Shown here piece by piece: positions 1 through 6,470 of a DNA stretch of 13,883 nucleotides; position 1 is the first letter of the stretch; every line of letters begins with the position of its first letter. Under the pieces are notes generated by a model, which had not been told where the DNA came from, made no database searches, and saw only the letters and a program-made list of their open reading frames with translations. Source of the DNA: Methylibium sp031393925 (lineage in GTDB: Bacteria; Pseudomonadota; Gammaproteobacteria; Burkholderiales; Burkholderiaceae_C); the NCBI RefSeq assembly GCF_031393925.1, contig NZ_JANMWL010000042.1, positions 1 to 13,883 of the forward strand. Reading direction: 5' to 3'. A program made the position numbers and the translations under genes.

Positions 1-1073
1 ACCGGCCCGCAGCTCACCGCAGCGAGTGCGCGCCTGAGGCCAGCGCCGCCCTCCTCGCCCCACTTGAGCGCCAGGCTCAGCAACAGCTCCAGGCCCGTCG
101 CGCCGGGCTCGGCCTCGGCGAAGGGCAGCGTCTTGGCGTCCGGCGCGACCGGCGTGTGGTCCGACACCAGCGCGTCGATCGTGCCGTCGGCCAGTGCAGC
201 GCGCAGCGCGTCGCGGTCGCGCTGCTGGCGCAGCGGCGGGATCAGGCGCATGGCGGAGTTGAAATAGCCGATGTCCATGTCGGTCAAGTGCAGCGAATTG
301 ATGCTGACGTCGGCCGTGACCGGCAGGCCTTCGGCCTTGGCCGCACGCAGCAGCTCGACGCCAGCGGCGCTCGACAGCCGGCACAAGTGCACGCGCGCAC
401 CGCTGGCGCGCACCAGTTCGAAGATGGTGTGCAGCGCGATCGTCTCGGCGCCGACCGGCACGCTGGAAAGGCCCAGCCGCGTCGCGACCGCGCCGCTGGC
501 GGCCACGCCGCCGCCGAGCCACGGATCGTTGGGCTGCAGCCAGGTGCTGTAGCCGAAGGTCGCCGCGTACTGCAGCGCGCGCGCCAGCACCTGGGTGTCG
601 CGCACCGGCGCGTCGGCCTGCGAGAAGCCGACGCAGCCGGCCTCCGTCAACTCGGCCATCTCGGTCAGCACCTCACCGGCCAGGCCGCGCGTCAGCGCCC
701 CGAGCGGGAAGAGCCGGCAGCGGCTGAGCTTGCGGGCGCGGAACTTGAGCATCTCGACCAGGCCCGGCTCGTCGAGCGTGGGGTCGGTGTCGGGCAGGCA
801 GACCAGGCTGGTCACGCCGCCTGCGGCGGCGGCGGCCAGCTCGCTCTCCAGCATGCCTTCGTGCTCGTGGCCGGGTTCGCGCAGCCGCGCGGCCAGGTCG
901 ACCAGGCCGGGGGCGACGATCAGGCCACCGGCGTCGATCGTGCGCTCGGCGCCGAAATCGGGCAGGGCCGTGCCGATGCTGACGATCCGGCCGGCGGCGA
1001 TTGCGATATCGGCGCGCTCGTCGCGGCCCGAGGCGGGGTCGATGACGCGGCCGTTTGTGATGAGAATCTTCAT
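1..1073 (-). CDS. pyrX: Non-catalytic dihydroorotase-like protein (PyrX/PyrC'), partial
   Basis: The frame opens at ATG 1073-1071 and stays open to the left edge, giving 357 residues without the C-terminus. The fold is recognisably dihydroorotase: an N-terminal composite domain, then PGLVDL (res. 55-60), LREPG (64-68), AAAAGGVTSLVCLP (81-94), IPPLR (278-282) and SDHTP (304-308). The metal-binding HxH that follows PGLVDL in active enzymes is AAR here (61-63). The later ligand regions read STWLQPND (176-183), LCRLSS (230-235) and VSINS (256-260), so the expected histidines are absent; Asp305 remains. This matches the inactive dihydroorotase homologue encoded with pyrB in Pseudomonas, where it is a structural partner required for a stable ATCase dodecamer. 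The same role is inferred here, with active dihydroorotase encoded elsewhere. No clear Shine-Dalgarno precedes the start. A 13-bp palindrome (1080-1092) lies just upstream. Confidence 0.9.
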   Translation of the reverse strand, partial: MKILITNGRVIDPASGRDERADIAIAAGRIVSIGTALPDFGAERTIDAGGLIVAPGLVDLAARLREPGHEHEGMLESELAAAAAGGVTSLVCLPDTDPTLDEPGLVEMLKFRARKLSRCRLFPLGALTRGLAGEVLTEMAELTEAGCVGFSQADAPVRDTQVLARALQYAATFGYSTWLQPNDPWLGGGVAASGAVATRLGLSSVPVGAETIALHTIFELVRASGARVHLCRLSSAAGVELLRAAKAEGLPVTADVSINSLHLTDMDIGYFNSAMRLIPPLRQQRDRDALRAALADGTIDALVSDHTPVAPDAKTLPFAEAEPGATGLELLLSLALKWGEEGGAGLRRALAAVSCGP

Positions 1074-1142
1074 GGTACGTGAAGCTGCTTCAGTAGTTGG
1101 CCAAGCCCAGACCCAACCGATAGAGCCTTTGTTTAGTCCGTC

Positions 1143-1598
1143 TCACGCAGACACCTTGCATGCGCTTCCCCCTTTGATCCAGTACAGGTAGAGCGCCTCC
1201 ATCTCCTTCTGCCTGTTCTCCGACAACTGATATCTGGTGCTTATCTCAACAACGGAGCGCAATTCGGTGATCGTCTTTACGGTAACGACGGTGAATACCT
1301 GCCGGCCCGAGAACGGCACGTACGAGACTGAGACCTCACCAGACCTTCCGCTCTCATCAATGTCGCTGTCCACGATAAATGGAGCACCCAACAGAGGAAT
1401 GCCGCCAGACTCTTCACAAGCCTTCAAGCCGGTTCGTAATGCTCTGTACACCTTCGAGAAAGCGTGCTGAGTCTCGAAGCTGAACATGCCCTGAGCCTCA
1501 AGCTTCGCTTGGGCAGTAGTCGGAGGCGGCAACGCACAGCCGGACGTGGCAAGGAGACACAACCCGGACCACCAATGCCGAGCAAGAGATGCCTTCAT
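1143..1598 (-). CDS. Small predicted lipoprotein of unknown function inside the pyr operon
   Basis: This frame encodes 151 residues, starting at ATG 1598-1596 behind a good ribosome-binding site (GAGGA, 6 nt spacer). The N-terminus is a lipoprotein signal: basic MKASLAR, a hydrophobic stretch, then LLATSGC, with Cys21 as the predicted lipidated residue. The mature part has a conserved-looking pair of Cys (in KACEESGG and near the end in GSACKVSA), a proline-rich start and alternating beta-type segments (EVSVSYVPF, QVFTVVTVKTI). I do not recognise the family; an envelope role is inferred from the signal only. It begins 42 bp after the pyrB stop and ends about 70 bp before pyrX, so it splits a pair that is normally contiguous. 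Hand counts of two 60-base stretches give 50% and 55% GC, against 67% for a stretch of phrB, and its codons are less GC3-biased. This suggests later acquisition. Confidence 0.8.
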   Translation of the reverse strand: MKASLARHWWSGLCLLATSGCALPPPTTAQAKLEAQGMFSFETQHAFSKVYRALRTGLKACEESGGIPLLGAPFIVDSDIDESGRSGEVSVSYVPFSGRQVFTVVTVKTITELRSVVEISTRYQLSENRQKEMEALYLYWIKGGSACKVSA

Positions 1599-1640
1599 AG
1601 TTAATCCTCGAGAACTGCAAAAGCGAAAGCCGTCTACGCC

Positions 1641-2603
1641 CTAAGCGTCATTCCCCGCAATGATCGACATCACCGCCATCCGCACCGCGATGCCGAACGT
1701 CACCTGCGGCAGGATCACGCTCTGCTTGCCGTCGGCCACGGCGGAGTCGATCTCGACGCCGCGGTTGATCGGGCCCGGGTGCATCACGATCGCGTCGGGC
1801 TTAGCGAGCGCGAGCTTCTCTTCGCTCAGGCCGAAGCTCTTGTAGAACTCGCCGGCGCTGGGCAGCATCGCGCCGCTCATGCGCTCGTTCTGCAGGCGCA
1901 GCATGATGATCACGTCGGCGTCCTTGATACCCTCGGCCATGTCGTGGCAGACGCGCACGCCCATCGCCTGCAGATCGGCCGGCACCAGCGTGCGCGGGCC
2001 GACCGCGCGCACCTCGGCGGCCCCGAGCGTGGTGAGCGCATGGATGTCCGAACGAGCCACGCGCGAATGCACGACGTCGCCGACGATCGCCACCACCAGG
2101 CCCGAGAACTCGCGCTTGTAGTGGCGGATCGTGTACATGTCGAGCAGGCCCTGCGTCGGGTGCGCATGGCGGCCGTCGCCGGCATTGACCACGTGGACGT
2201 GCGGCGCCACATGCTGCGCGATCAGGTAGGGCGCGCCGCTCTCGGCGTGGCGCACCACGAACATGTCGGCGTGCATGGCCGAGAGGTTGGCGATGGTGTC
2301 CAGCAGCGACTCGCCCTTGGCGGTGGAGCTGCGAGCGATGTCGAGGTTGATGACGTCGGCCGACAGCCGCTTGGCCGCGATCTCGAAGGTGGTGCGGGTG
2401 CGCGTGCTGTTCTCGAAGAACAGGTTGAACACGCTCTTGCCTCGCAGCAGCGGCACCTTCTTGACCTCGCGGTCGTTGACGCTCAGGAAGGTGCCTGCGG
2501 TGTCGAGGATCTGGTGCAGCACCGCCTTGGGCAAGCCCTCGGTCGAGAGCAGATGGATGAGCTCGCCGTGGGCGTTGAGTTGCGGGTTGCGCTTGGAGAG
2601 CAT
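1641..2603 (-). CDS. pyrB: Aspartate carbamoyltransferase catalytic chain
   Basis: The 320-residue cytosolic enzyme joins carbamoyl phosphate and L-aspartate to give N-carbamoyl-L-aspartate, the first committed step of pyrimidine synthesis. The carbamoyl-phosphate loop FFENSTRTRTTFE spans residues 62-74. The mobile loop SSTAKGES is at 92-99, HPTQGLLDMYTI at 148-159 and HPGPINRGVEI at 275-285; all key residues are present. The length fits the slightly long ATCase found in bacteria that carry an inactive dihydroorotase partner. The gene starts 13 nt after the pyrR stop (2617) with no strong Shine-Dalgarno, so translational coupling to pyrR is likely. No pyrI regulatory-chain gene is present. 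The likely partner is the pyrX product downstream. Confidence 0.97.
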   Translation of the reverse strand: MLSKRNPQLNAHGELIHLLSTEGLPKAVLHQILDTAGTFLSVNDREVKKVPLLRGKSVFNLFFENSTRTRTTFEIAAKRLSADVINLDIARSSTAKGESLLDTIANLSAMHADMFVVRHAESGAPYLIAQHVAPHVHVVNAGDGRHAHPTQGLLDMYTIRHYKREFSGLVVAIVGDVVHSRVARSDIHALTTLGAAEVRAVGPRTLVPADLQAMGVRVCHDMAEGIKDADVIIMLRLQNERMSGAMLPSAGEFYKSFGLSEEKLALAKPDAIVMHPGPINRGVEIDSAVADGKQSVILPQVTFGIAVRMAVMSIIAGNDA

Positions 2604-2616
2604 GGCGTGTCGGGGC

Positions 2617-3129
2617 CTAGAGGTTCTCGATCTCGAAGTCGAAGCGCCCCGAGCCGTCGCGCGTGAGCGCCAGGCGCTGCGTGGCCGGCAGCACCACGCG
2701 CGCGGCAGAAACGGCCGGCTCGATCGGCAGCTCGCGCCCGCCGCGGTCCACCAGCACCGCGAGCGTGACGCTGGCCGGGCGGCCGAAGTCGAACAGCTCG
2801 TTGATGACTGCGCGCGTGGTGCGGCCGGTGTAAAGCACGTCGTCGATCAGCAAAATGTGGCGTCCGTCGATCTCGAACGGCAGCGCGGTGGCATCGGTGG
2901 TGGCGGCCAGGCCGCGCGAGCCGAAGTCGTCGCGGTGCAGGGTGCTCGAGATCACGCCGTGCGCGCCGGCCAGACCCAGGTCGTGCTGCAGGCGCTCGGC
3001 CAGCCATGCACCGCCCGACCAGATGCCCACCAGCGCGCTGGCCGCGCTGTCGTCGTGACGCACCAGCGGCCGCACGCGCGCCAGCAGGTCCGCGTAGAGC
3101 GCTTCGGCGTCGAGGTGAAGCGTGGTCAT
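2617..3129 (-). CDS. pyrR: PyrR: pyrimidine operon regulator / uracil phosphoribosyltransferase family
   Basis: The product is a 170-residue type I phosphoribosyltransferase. The PRPP-binding signature LIDDVLYTGRT is at residues 94-104, followed by VDRGGRELPI (127-136), the PyrR hallmark. THRDD-like TLHRDDFGSRG is at 63-73. Family members bind uridine nucleotides to control the pyr operon and may have weak UPRTase activity; which role dominates here cannot be read from sequence. The reading frame is open far upstream (to 3387), but homology begins at MTTLHLDAEALYADLL, so ATG 3129-3127 is chosen. The start sits one base after a palindromic repeat whose G-rich arm (minus-strand TGGGGGCGGCC) is the only Shine-Dalgarno-like sequence. 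It lies between ruvX and pyrB in the Pseudomonas-type order yqgE-yqgF-pyrR-pyrB-pyrX. Confidence 0.94.
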   Translation of the reverse strand: MTTLHLDAEALYADLLARVRPLVRHDDSAASALVGIWSGGAWLAERLQHDLGLAGAHGVISSTLHRDDFGSRGLAATTDATALPFEIDGRHILLIDDVLYTGRTTRAVINELFDFGRPASVTLAVLVDRGGRELPIEPAVSAARVVLPATQRLALTRDGSGRFDFEIENL

Positions 3130-3204
3130 GGCCGCCCCCACGGCGCTGCGCGCCGGCCCCCCGAGGGGGCGTTCGCTTGCTTGGGGCGGCCCGGCACTGC
3201 GCTC
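3130..3204. repeat. GC-rich palindromic intergenic repeat, copy 1
   Basis: This element fills the gap between ruvX and pyrR and touches the ruvX stop codon. It contains an inner hairpin (GCCCCC at 3156-3161, loop CGA, GGGGGC at 3165-3170) and outer arms: 3130-3138 pairs perfectly with 3183-3191 over 9 bp. The 17-mer CTTGGGGCGGCCCGGCA (3180-3196) recurs exactly at 6443-6459. Both copies lie directly after the stop of a minus-strand gene in the same orientation. I associate this type of short GC-rich palindromic element with dispersed REP-like repeats in Burkholderiales genomes (from memory, not a search). On the pyr mRNA it would fold just before the pyrR start codon. Confidence 0.75.
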
Positions 3205-3619
3205 ATGGATGCTCCCGAAAATACTGTTCAAGCAGGATCGCTGCGGCAGCCGCATCGACGTCGGCCTCGGCCGCACCGTCGGCCAAGGCCTCGGTGGTCG
3301 AGTAGCGCTCGTCGACCTCGTGCACCGGCAAGCCGAAACGGCCTTGAAGCTGGCGAGCAAAGCGCCGCGCGCGGCGCGTATTGTCATGCTCGGCGCCGTC
3401 GGGATGGAAGGGCACGCCGACCACCAGCGCAGCCGGCTGCCACTCTTTGATGAGCCGCCCGATCGACGCGAAGCGCGCGTTGCCCCCGGCGACCACCGTG
3501 GTGAGCGGCGCGGCGGTGCGCATGAGCGTGGTGCCGCTCGCCACGCCGGTGCGTTTCACGCCGAAATCGAAAGCAAGCAGGGTATCGAAGGAGGCGGCCG
3601 GACGCGGCGCCTCAGCCAT
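3203..3619 (-). CDS. ruvX: Putative pre-16S rRNA nuclease / Holliday junction resolvase-like RuvX (YqgF)
   Basis: The 138-residue RNase H-fold protein has exactly the usual family length. Acidic residues expected in the active site are visible: Asp18 in LLAFDFGVKRTGVA, Glu104 in VDERYSTTEA and Asp122 in DVDAAAAAILLEQYF. VVGVPFHPDG (66-75) is the conserved central strand and loop. In Escherichia coli YqgF is linked to 16S rRNA 5'-end maturation; the Holliday-junction activity in the name is less certain. An in-frame ATG exists at 3673, but it would add 18 residues inside algH. ATG 3619-3617 overlaps the algH stop by 8 nt, indicating translational coupling. yqgE-yqgF pairing is widely conserved. 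Confidence 0.95.
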   Translation of the reverse strand: MAEAPRPAASFDTLLAFDFGVKRTGVASGTTLMRTAAPLTTVVAGGNARFASIGRLIKEWQPAALVVGVPFHPDGAEHDNTRRARRFARQLQGRFGLPVHEVDERYSTTEALADGAAEADVDAAAAAILLEQYFREHP

Positions 3620-4214
3620 GACCCGCTTCGCTGCTGAGCATGCGCGCATCGATCCCGAGCAGGCCGAGCGCACGGTCGTAGCGCTGCTCGATCGGCGTCT
3701 CGAAGATCAGCTCCGGCTTCGCACCGACGGTGATCCAGCCGTTGCGCGCGATCTCGTCCTCGAGCTGCCCGGCGCCCCAGCCGGCATAGCCCAGCGTGAC
3801 CAGCACCCGCTTGGGACCGGCGCCGCTGGCCAGGGCTTCGAGCACGTCCTTGCTGGTGGTCATGGCCATGCCGCCCGGAATGCGCAGCGACGAGTTGTAG
3901 CGGGCACCGTCGGCGTCGATGTTGGCCGCATCATCGTCGCCGCTCTCGTGCAACACGAAGCCGCGCTCGGTCTGCACCGGACCGCCCAGGTAGACCGGTT
4001 GCTCGGCGAGTTCAGTGCGGTCGAGCGAGAGTTCGACCTTCTCGAACAGCTTGCCGAGCTTGATGTCGCTGGGTTTGTTGATCACCAGCCCAAGCGCACC
4101 ACGCTCGGTGTGCTCGCAGAGGTAGATCACGGAGCCGGCAAAGTTGTCATCGGTCATGCCCGGCATGGCGATGAGAAACTGGTTCGTGAGGTCGATGGCG
4201 GATTCGGCGACCAT
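3612..4214 (-). CDS. algH: YqgE/AlgH family protein
   Basis: The product is a 200-residue member of the UPF0301/AlgH family. Family blocks are clear: LTNQFLIAMPGMTDDNFAGS (res. 9-28), then SVIYLCEHTERGALGLVINKP, PVYLGGPV, LRIPGGMAMTTS and GYAGWGAGQLEDEI. The molecular function is not settled. In Pseudomonas aeruginosa algH was named for an effect on alginate expression, and the gene travels with yqgF across many bacteria. The frame is open upstream to 4355, but that would overlap the divergent phrB start, and family similarity begins at MVAESAIDLTNQF, so ATG 4214-4212 is chosen. It is the first gene of the algH-ruvX-pyrR-pyrB operon. No good Shine-Dalgarno is visible; a TAGAAT element sits only 7 nt before the ATG. 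Confidence 0.93.
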   Translation of the reverse strand: MVAESAIDLTNQFLIAMPGMTDDNFAGSVIYLCEHTERGALGLVINKPSDIKLGKLFEKVELSLDRTELAEQPVYLGGPVQTERGFVLHESGDDDAANIDADGARYNSSLRIPGGMAMTTSKDVLEALASGAGPKRVLVTLGYAGWGAGQLEDEIARNGWITVGAKPELIFETPIEQRYDRALGLLGIDARMLSSEAGHG

Positions 4215-4221
4215 GACGCGG

Positions 4222-4227
4222 ATTCTA
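4222..4227 (-). promoter_or_regulatory. Possible -10 element for the algH operon
   Basis: Read on the minus strand the hexamer is TAGAAT, a 5/6 match to the sigma-70 -10 consensus. It lies 7 nt before the algH ATG in the 35-bp gap between algH and phrB. The hexamer 17 bp upstream (TGGGGA) matches the -35 consensus at only 3 of 6 positions. If used, transcription would begin at or very near the A of the start codon, giving a nearly leaderless mRNA. This is pattern matching only. Confidence 0.25.
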
Positions 4228-4249
4228 GACACCCGGCACACTGATCCCC

Positions 4250-5740
4250 ATGCCGAATTCCCCGCACAAGACCCTGAATGCTGCGCTGGTGTGGTGTCGC
4301 CGCGACCTACGCGCCCATGACCATGCCGCACTCCATCACGCGCTGCGCAGCGCACGACGCGTGTGGGTGGCCTTCATTTTCGACACCGACATCCTCGAGG
4401 CGCTGCCCCGCGCGGACCGCCGCGTGGAGTTCATCCGTGACGCGCTGGTGGACCTCGACGCGCAGCTGCGCGTGCTCGGTAGCGCGCACGGCGTTGAAGG
4501 CGTCGGCCTGATCGTGCGCCAGGGCCGAGCGCGCGAGGAGCTGCCGCGCCTGGCCGCAGCGCTGCATGTGCAAGCGGTCTATGCCAATGCCGACTACGAG
4601 CCGGCCGCGACCCTGCGCGACGCTCGCGTGCGCGGCGCGCTGGCCGAGCTGGGCGTGGCTTACCACGCGAGCAAGGACCAGGTGGTGTTCGCAACCGACG
4701 AGGTGCTCACCGGCGCCGGCAAGCCCTACAGCGTCTTCACGCCTTACAAGAAAGCCTGGCTGAAGAAGCTCGAGCCCTTCTATCTGCAGGCCTACCCGAT
4801 CGAGCGCCACGCCGCAGCGTTGGCACCGCTGCCCATCGGCGAGCGCACGGAAATGCCGAGTCTGGCCGAGATCGGCTTTTCTGCCACCAACCTGGCAGCG
4901 CTGCACCTGGCAGGCGGCACGCGCGGTGGGCGCGCCCTGCTCGACGATTTTCTGGACGAGCGCATCGACCGCTACGACCATGCGCGCGACTTCCCGGCCG
5001 TCAAGGGGCCGAGCTACCTCGGCGTTCACCTGCGCTTTGGCACGCTGTCGGTGCGCGAGCTGGCGCGGCTCGCTTGGGAGCGCCAGCAGGCCGGCTCACC
5101 CGGCGCGCGCATCTGGCTTTCAGAGCTGGTGTGGCGCGACTTCTATCACCAAGTGCTTTATCACCATCCGCAGGTGGTCGACGCCAGCTTCAAGCCGGCC
5201 TACGACCGCATCAAATGGGAGCACGGCAAGGCGGCCGACACGCGCTTTGCTGCCTGGTGCGAGGGCCGCACCGGCTACCCGCTGGTCGACGCGGCCATGC
5301 AGCAAATCAACCAGACCGGCTACATGCACAACCGGCTGCGCATGGTCACCGCCAGCTTCCTGTGCAAGGACCTTGGCATCGACTGGCGCCGCGGCGAGCA
5401 CTACTTCGCCGAGCGGCTCAACGACTACGACCTCGCCGCCAACAACGGCGGCTGGCAGTGGGCCAGCTCGAGCGGCTGCGACGCCCAGCCCTACTTCCGC
5501 ATCTTCAACCCGGTGAGTCAGAGCCAGAAGTTCGATGCCGAGGGCAAGTTCATCCGGCGCTACCTGCCGCAGCTCGCCGCCCTGCCTGACGCCTCGCTAC
5601 ACGCGCCCTGGCAGGCGCGTCCCGCCGATTTGGCCGCCGCCAACGTGCGGCTGGGCCGCGACTATCCGGCGCGCATCGTCGATCACGACGAGTCACGGCT
5701 GCGCGCCCTGCAGCGCTATGCCGTGGTGAAGACGCTTTGA
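4250..5740 (+). CDS. phrB: Deoxyribodipyrimidine photolyase (CPD class I)
   Basis: The 496-residue flavoprotein repairs cyclobutane pyrimidine dimers using light. The N-terminal antenna domain begins LVWCRRDLRAHDHAAL (res. 13-28). The FAD domain shows GPSYLGVHLRFGTLS (253-267), WRDFYHQVLYHHP (295-307), GRTGYPLVDAAMQQINQTGY (339-358), HNRLRMVTASFL (360-371) and DLAANNGGWQW (394-404). YFRIFNPVSQSQKFD (415-429) follows. Asn at the NNGG position is typical of CPD photolyases. The electron-transfer tryptophans align as W323, W379 and W402, with the same spacing as E. coli W306-W359-W382 apart from a 3-residue offset. The gene is divergent from algH, with 35 bp between start codons and no clear Shine-Dalgarno. 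It is slightly longer than E. coli PhrB (472 residues), partly from a short N-terminal extension. Confidence 0.97.
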   Translation: MPNSPHKTLNAALVWCRRDLRAHDHAALHHALRSARRVWVAFIFDTDILEALPRADRRVEFIRDALVDLDAQLRVLGSAHGVEGVGLIVRQGRAREELPRLAAALHVQAVYANADYEPAATLRDARVRGALAELGVAYHASKDQVVFATDEVLTGAGKPYSVFTPYKKAWLKKLEPFYLQAYPIERHAAALAPLPIGERTEMPSLAEIGFSATNLAALHLAGGTRGGRALLDDFLDERIDRYDHARDFPAVKGPSYLGVHLRFGTLSVRELARLAWERQQAGSPGARIWLSELVWRDFYHQVLYHHPQVVDASFKPAYDRIKWEHGKAADTRFAAWCEGRTGYPLVDAAMQQINQTGYMHNRLRMVTASFLCKDLGIDWRRGEHYFAERLNDYDLAANNGGWQWASSSGCDAQPYFRIFNPVSQSQKFDAEGKFIRRYLPQLAALPDASLHAPWQARPADLAAANVRLGRDYPARIVDHDESRLRALQRYAVVKTL

Positions 5741-5881
5741 GCGGCGCGGCCGGCTCGCAGGCAGCGGCGCCGACGCCCGGAGGAACGCAGTTTGCTCCTG
5801 CTGTGACGAGCGCCACGCGGGCCAGCGGCCCACGATTTGCCCTCGAATCGATCTTCACCCCCTCACGAAAGGAACAACGCC

Positions 5882-6385
5882 ATGGGTCTGATGAGTTTCA
5901 TCAAGGAAGCCGGAGAAAAACTGTTCGGCAACGGCGAGGCCAAGGCCGCCCAGGACGCAGCGGCGAAGTCACCGAGCCCCGAAAACGTGGCACGCCTGAA
6001 CACCGCCGCCGGTGAGGCGATCGAGAATTACATCGACACGATGGGGCTCGAGGTCGACGCCCTCGAGGTGCAGTTCGACGGCGCCACCGGCACCGTCACG
6101 GTGAGCGGCCAGGCGCCCGACCAGGCCACCAAGGAAAAGGTGCTGCTGTGCTGCGGCAACGTGCAAAGCGTGAGCGCCGTCAACGACATGCTCACCGTGG
6201 CCGAGGCCGCGCCCACGGCGCAGTGGTACACGGTGGTCAAGGGCGACAATCTGTCGAAAATATCCAAGCAGTTCTACGACACGCCCAACCAGTACCCGCT
6301 GATCTTCGAGGCCAACAAGCCAATGCTCACCCACCCCGACAAGATCTACCCTGGCCAGGTGCTGCGCATCCCGCCCAAACCCTGA
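5882..6385 (+). CDS. kbp: BON-LysM protein, Kbp/YgaU family (potassium-binding protein homologue)
   Basis: The 167-residue protein has an N-terminal MGLMSFIKEAGEKLFG, a BON domain (about res. 45-107) and a C-terminal LysM domain (about 115-164: QWYTVVKGDNLSKISKQFY, IFEANKPMLTHPDKIYPGQ). The arrangement and the signature start and end closely match E. coli Kbp/YgaU, a cytosolic K+-binding protein of 149 residues; the extra length is an Ala-rich insert near residues 18-40. No signal peptide is seen, consistent with a cytoplasmic location. The start is fixed by a good ribosome-binding site (AAAGGA, about 8 nt before ATG 5882); an in-frame upstream ATG at 5837 lacks one. The preceding 141 bp after phrB hold no gene and no convincing promoter. 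It converges on sppA across a palindromic repeat. Confidence 0.93.
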   Translation: MGLMSFIKEAGEKLFGNGEAKAAQDAAAKSPSPENVARLNTAAGEAIENYIDTMGLEVDALEVQFDGATGTVTVSGQAPDQATKEKVLLCCGNVQSVSAVNDMLTVAEAAPTAQWYTVVKGDNLSKISKQFYDTPNQYPLIFEANKPMLTHPDKIYPGQVLRIPPKP

Positions 6386-6411
6386 AGCAACAGCGGCATA
6401 CACGCATCTGC

Positions 6412-6470
6412 GGTGCTGCCCCCCGACGGGGTGCTGAGCCCTCTTGGGGCGGCCCGGCAAGGCGCTGAGT
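6412..6470. repeat. GC-rich palindromic intergenic repeat, copy 2
   Basis: This element lies between the convergent kbp (stop 6385) and sppA (stop 6471-6473) genes. It shares the exact 17-mer CTTGGGGCGGCCCGGCA (6443-6459) with copy 1 and has the same layout: a C-run/G-run hairpin (CCCCGACGGGG, 6421-6431) followed by the 17-mer, then GCGCT next to the stop codon of a minus-strand gene. The outer arms are less perfect than in copy 1. In this position it could act as a transcription-end or mRNA-stabilising hairpin for both genes, but there is no T-run typical of an intrinsic terminator. Confidence 0.7.

Noticed and set aside
156..1082. Long plus-strand reading frame (308 residues) opposite pyrX
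   Set aside because: It is rich in Arg, Gln, His and Ala with no recognisable domain and lies exactly antisense to a clear dihydroorotase-family frame; this is a GC-bias shadow.
1074..1640. Insertion-sequence or integron-cassette origin for the lipoprotein gene
   Set aside because: I saw no terminal inverted repeats, target-site duplication, transposase remnant or attC-like site at either boundary; only composition suggests transfer.
2617..3387. 256-residue form of PyrR
   Set aside because: The first 86 residues come from reading through the repeat and antisense-frame ruvX sequence; PyrR homology begins at ATG 3129.
4215..4355. N-terminal extension of AlgH overlapping phrB
   Set aside because: Family similarity begins at residue 9 of the shorter form, and the extension would run through the start of phrB.
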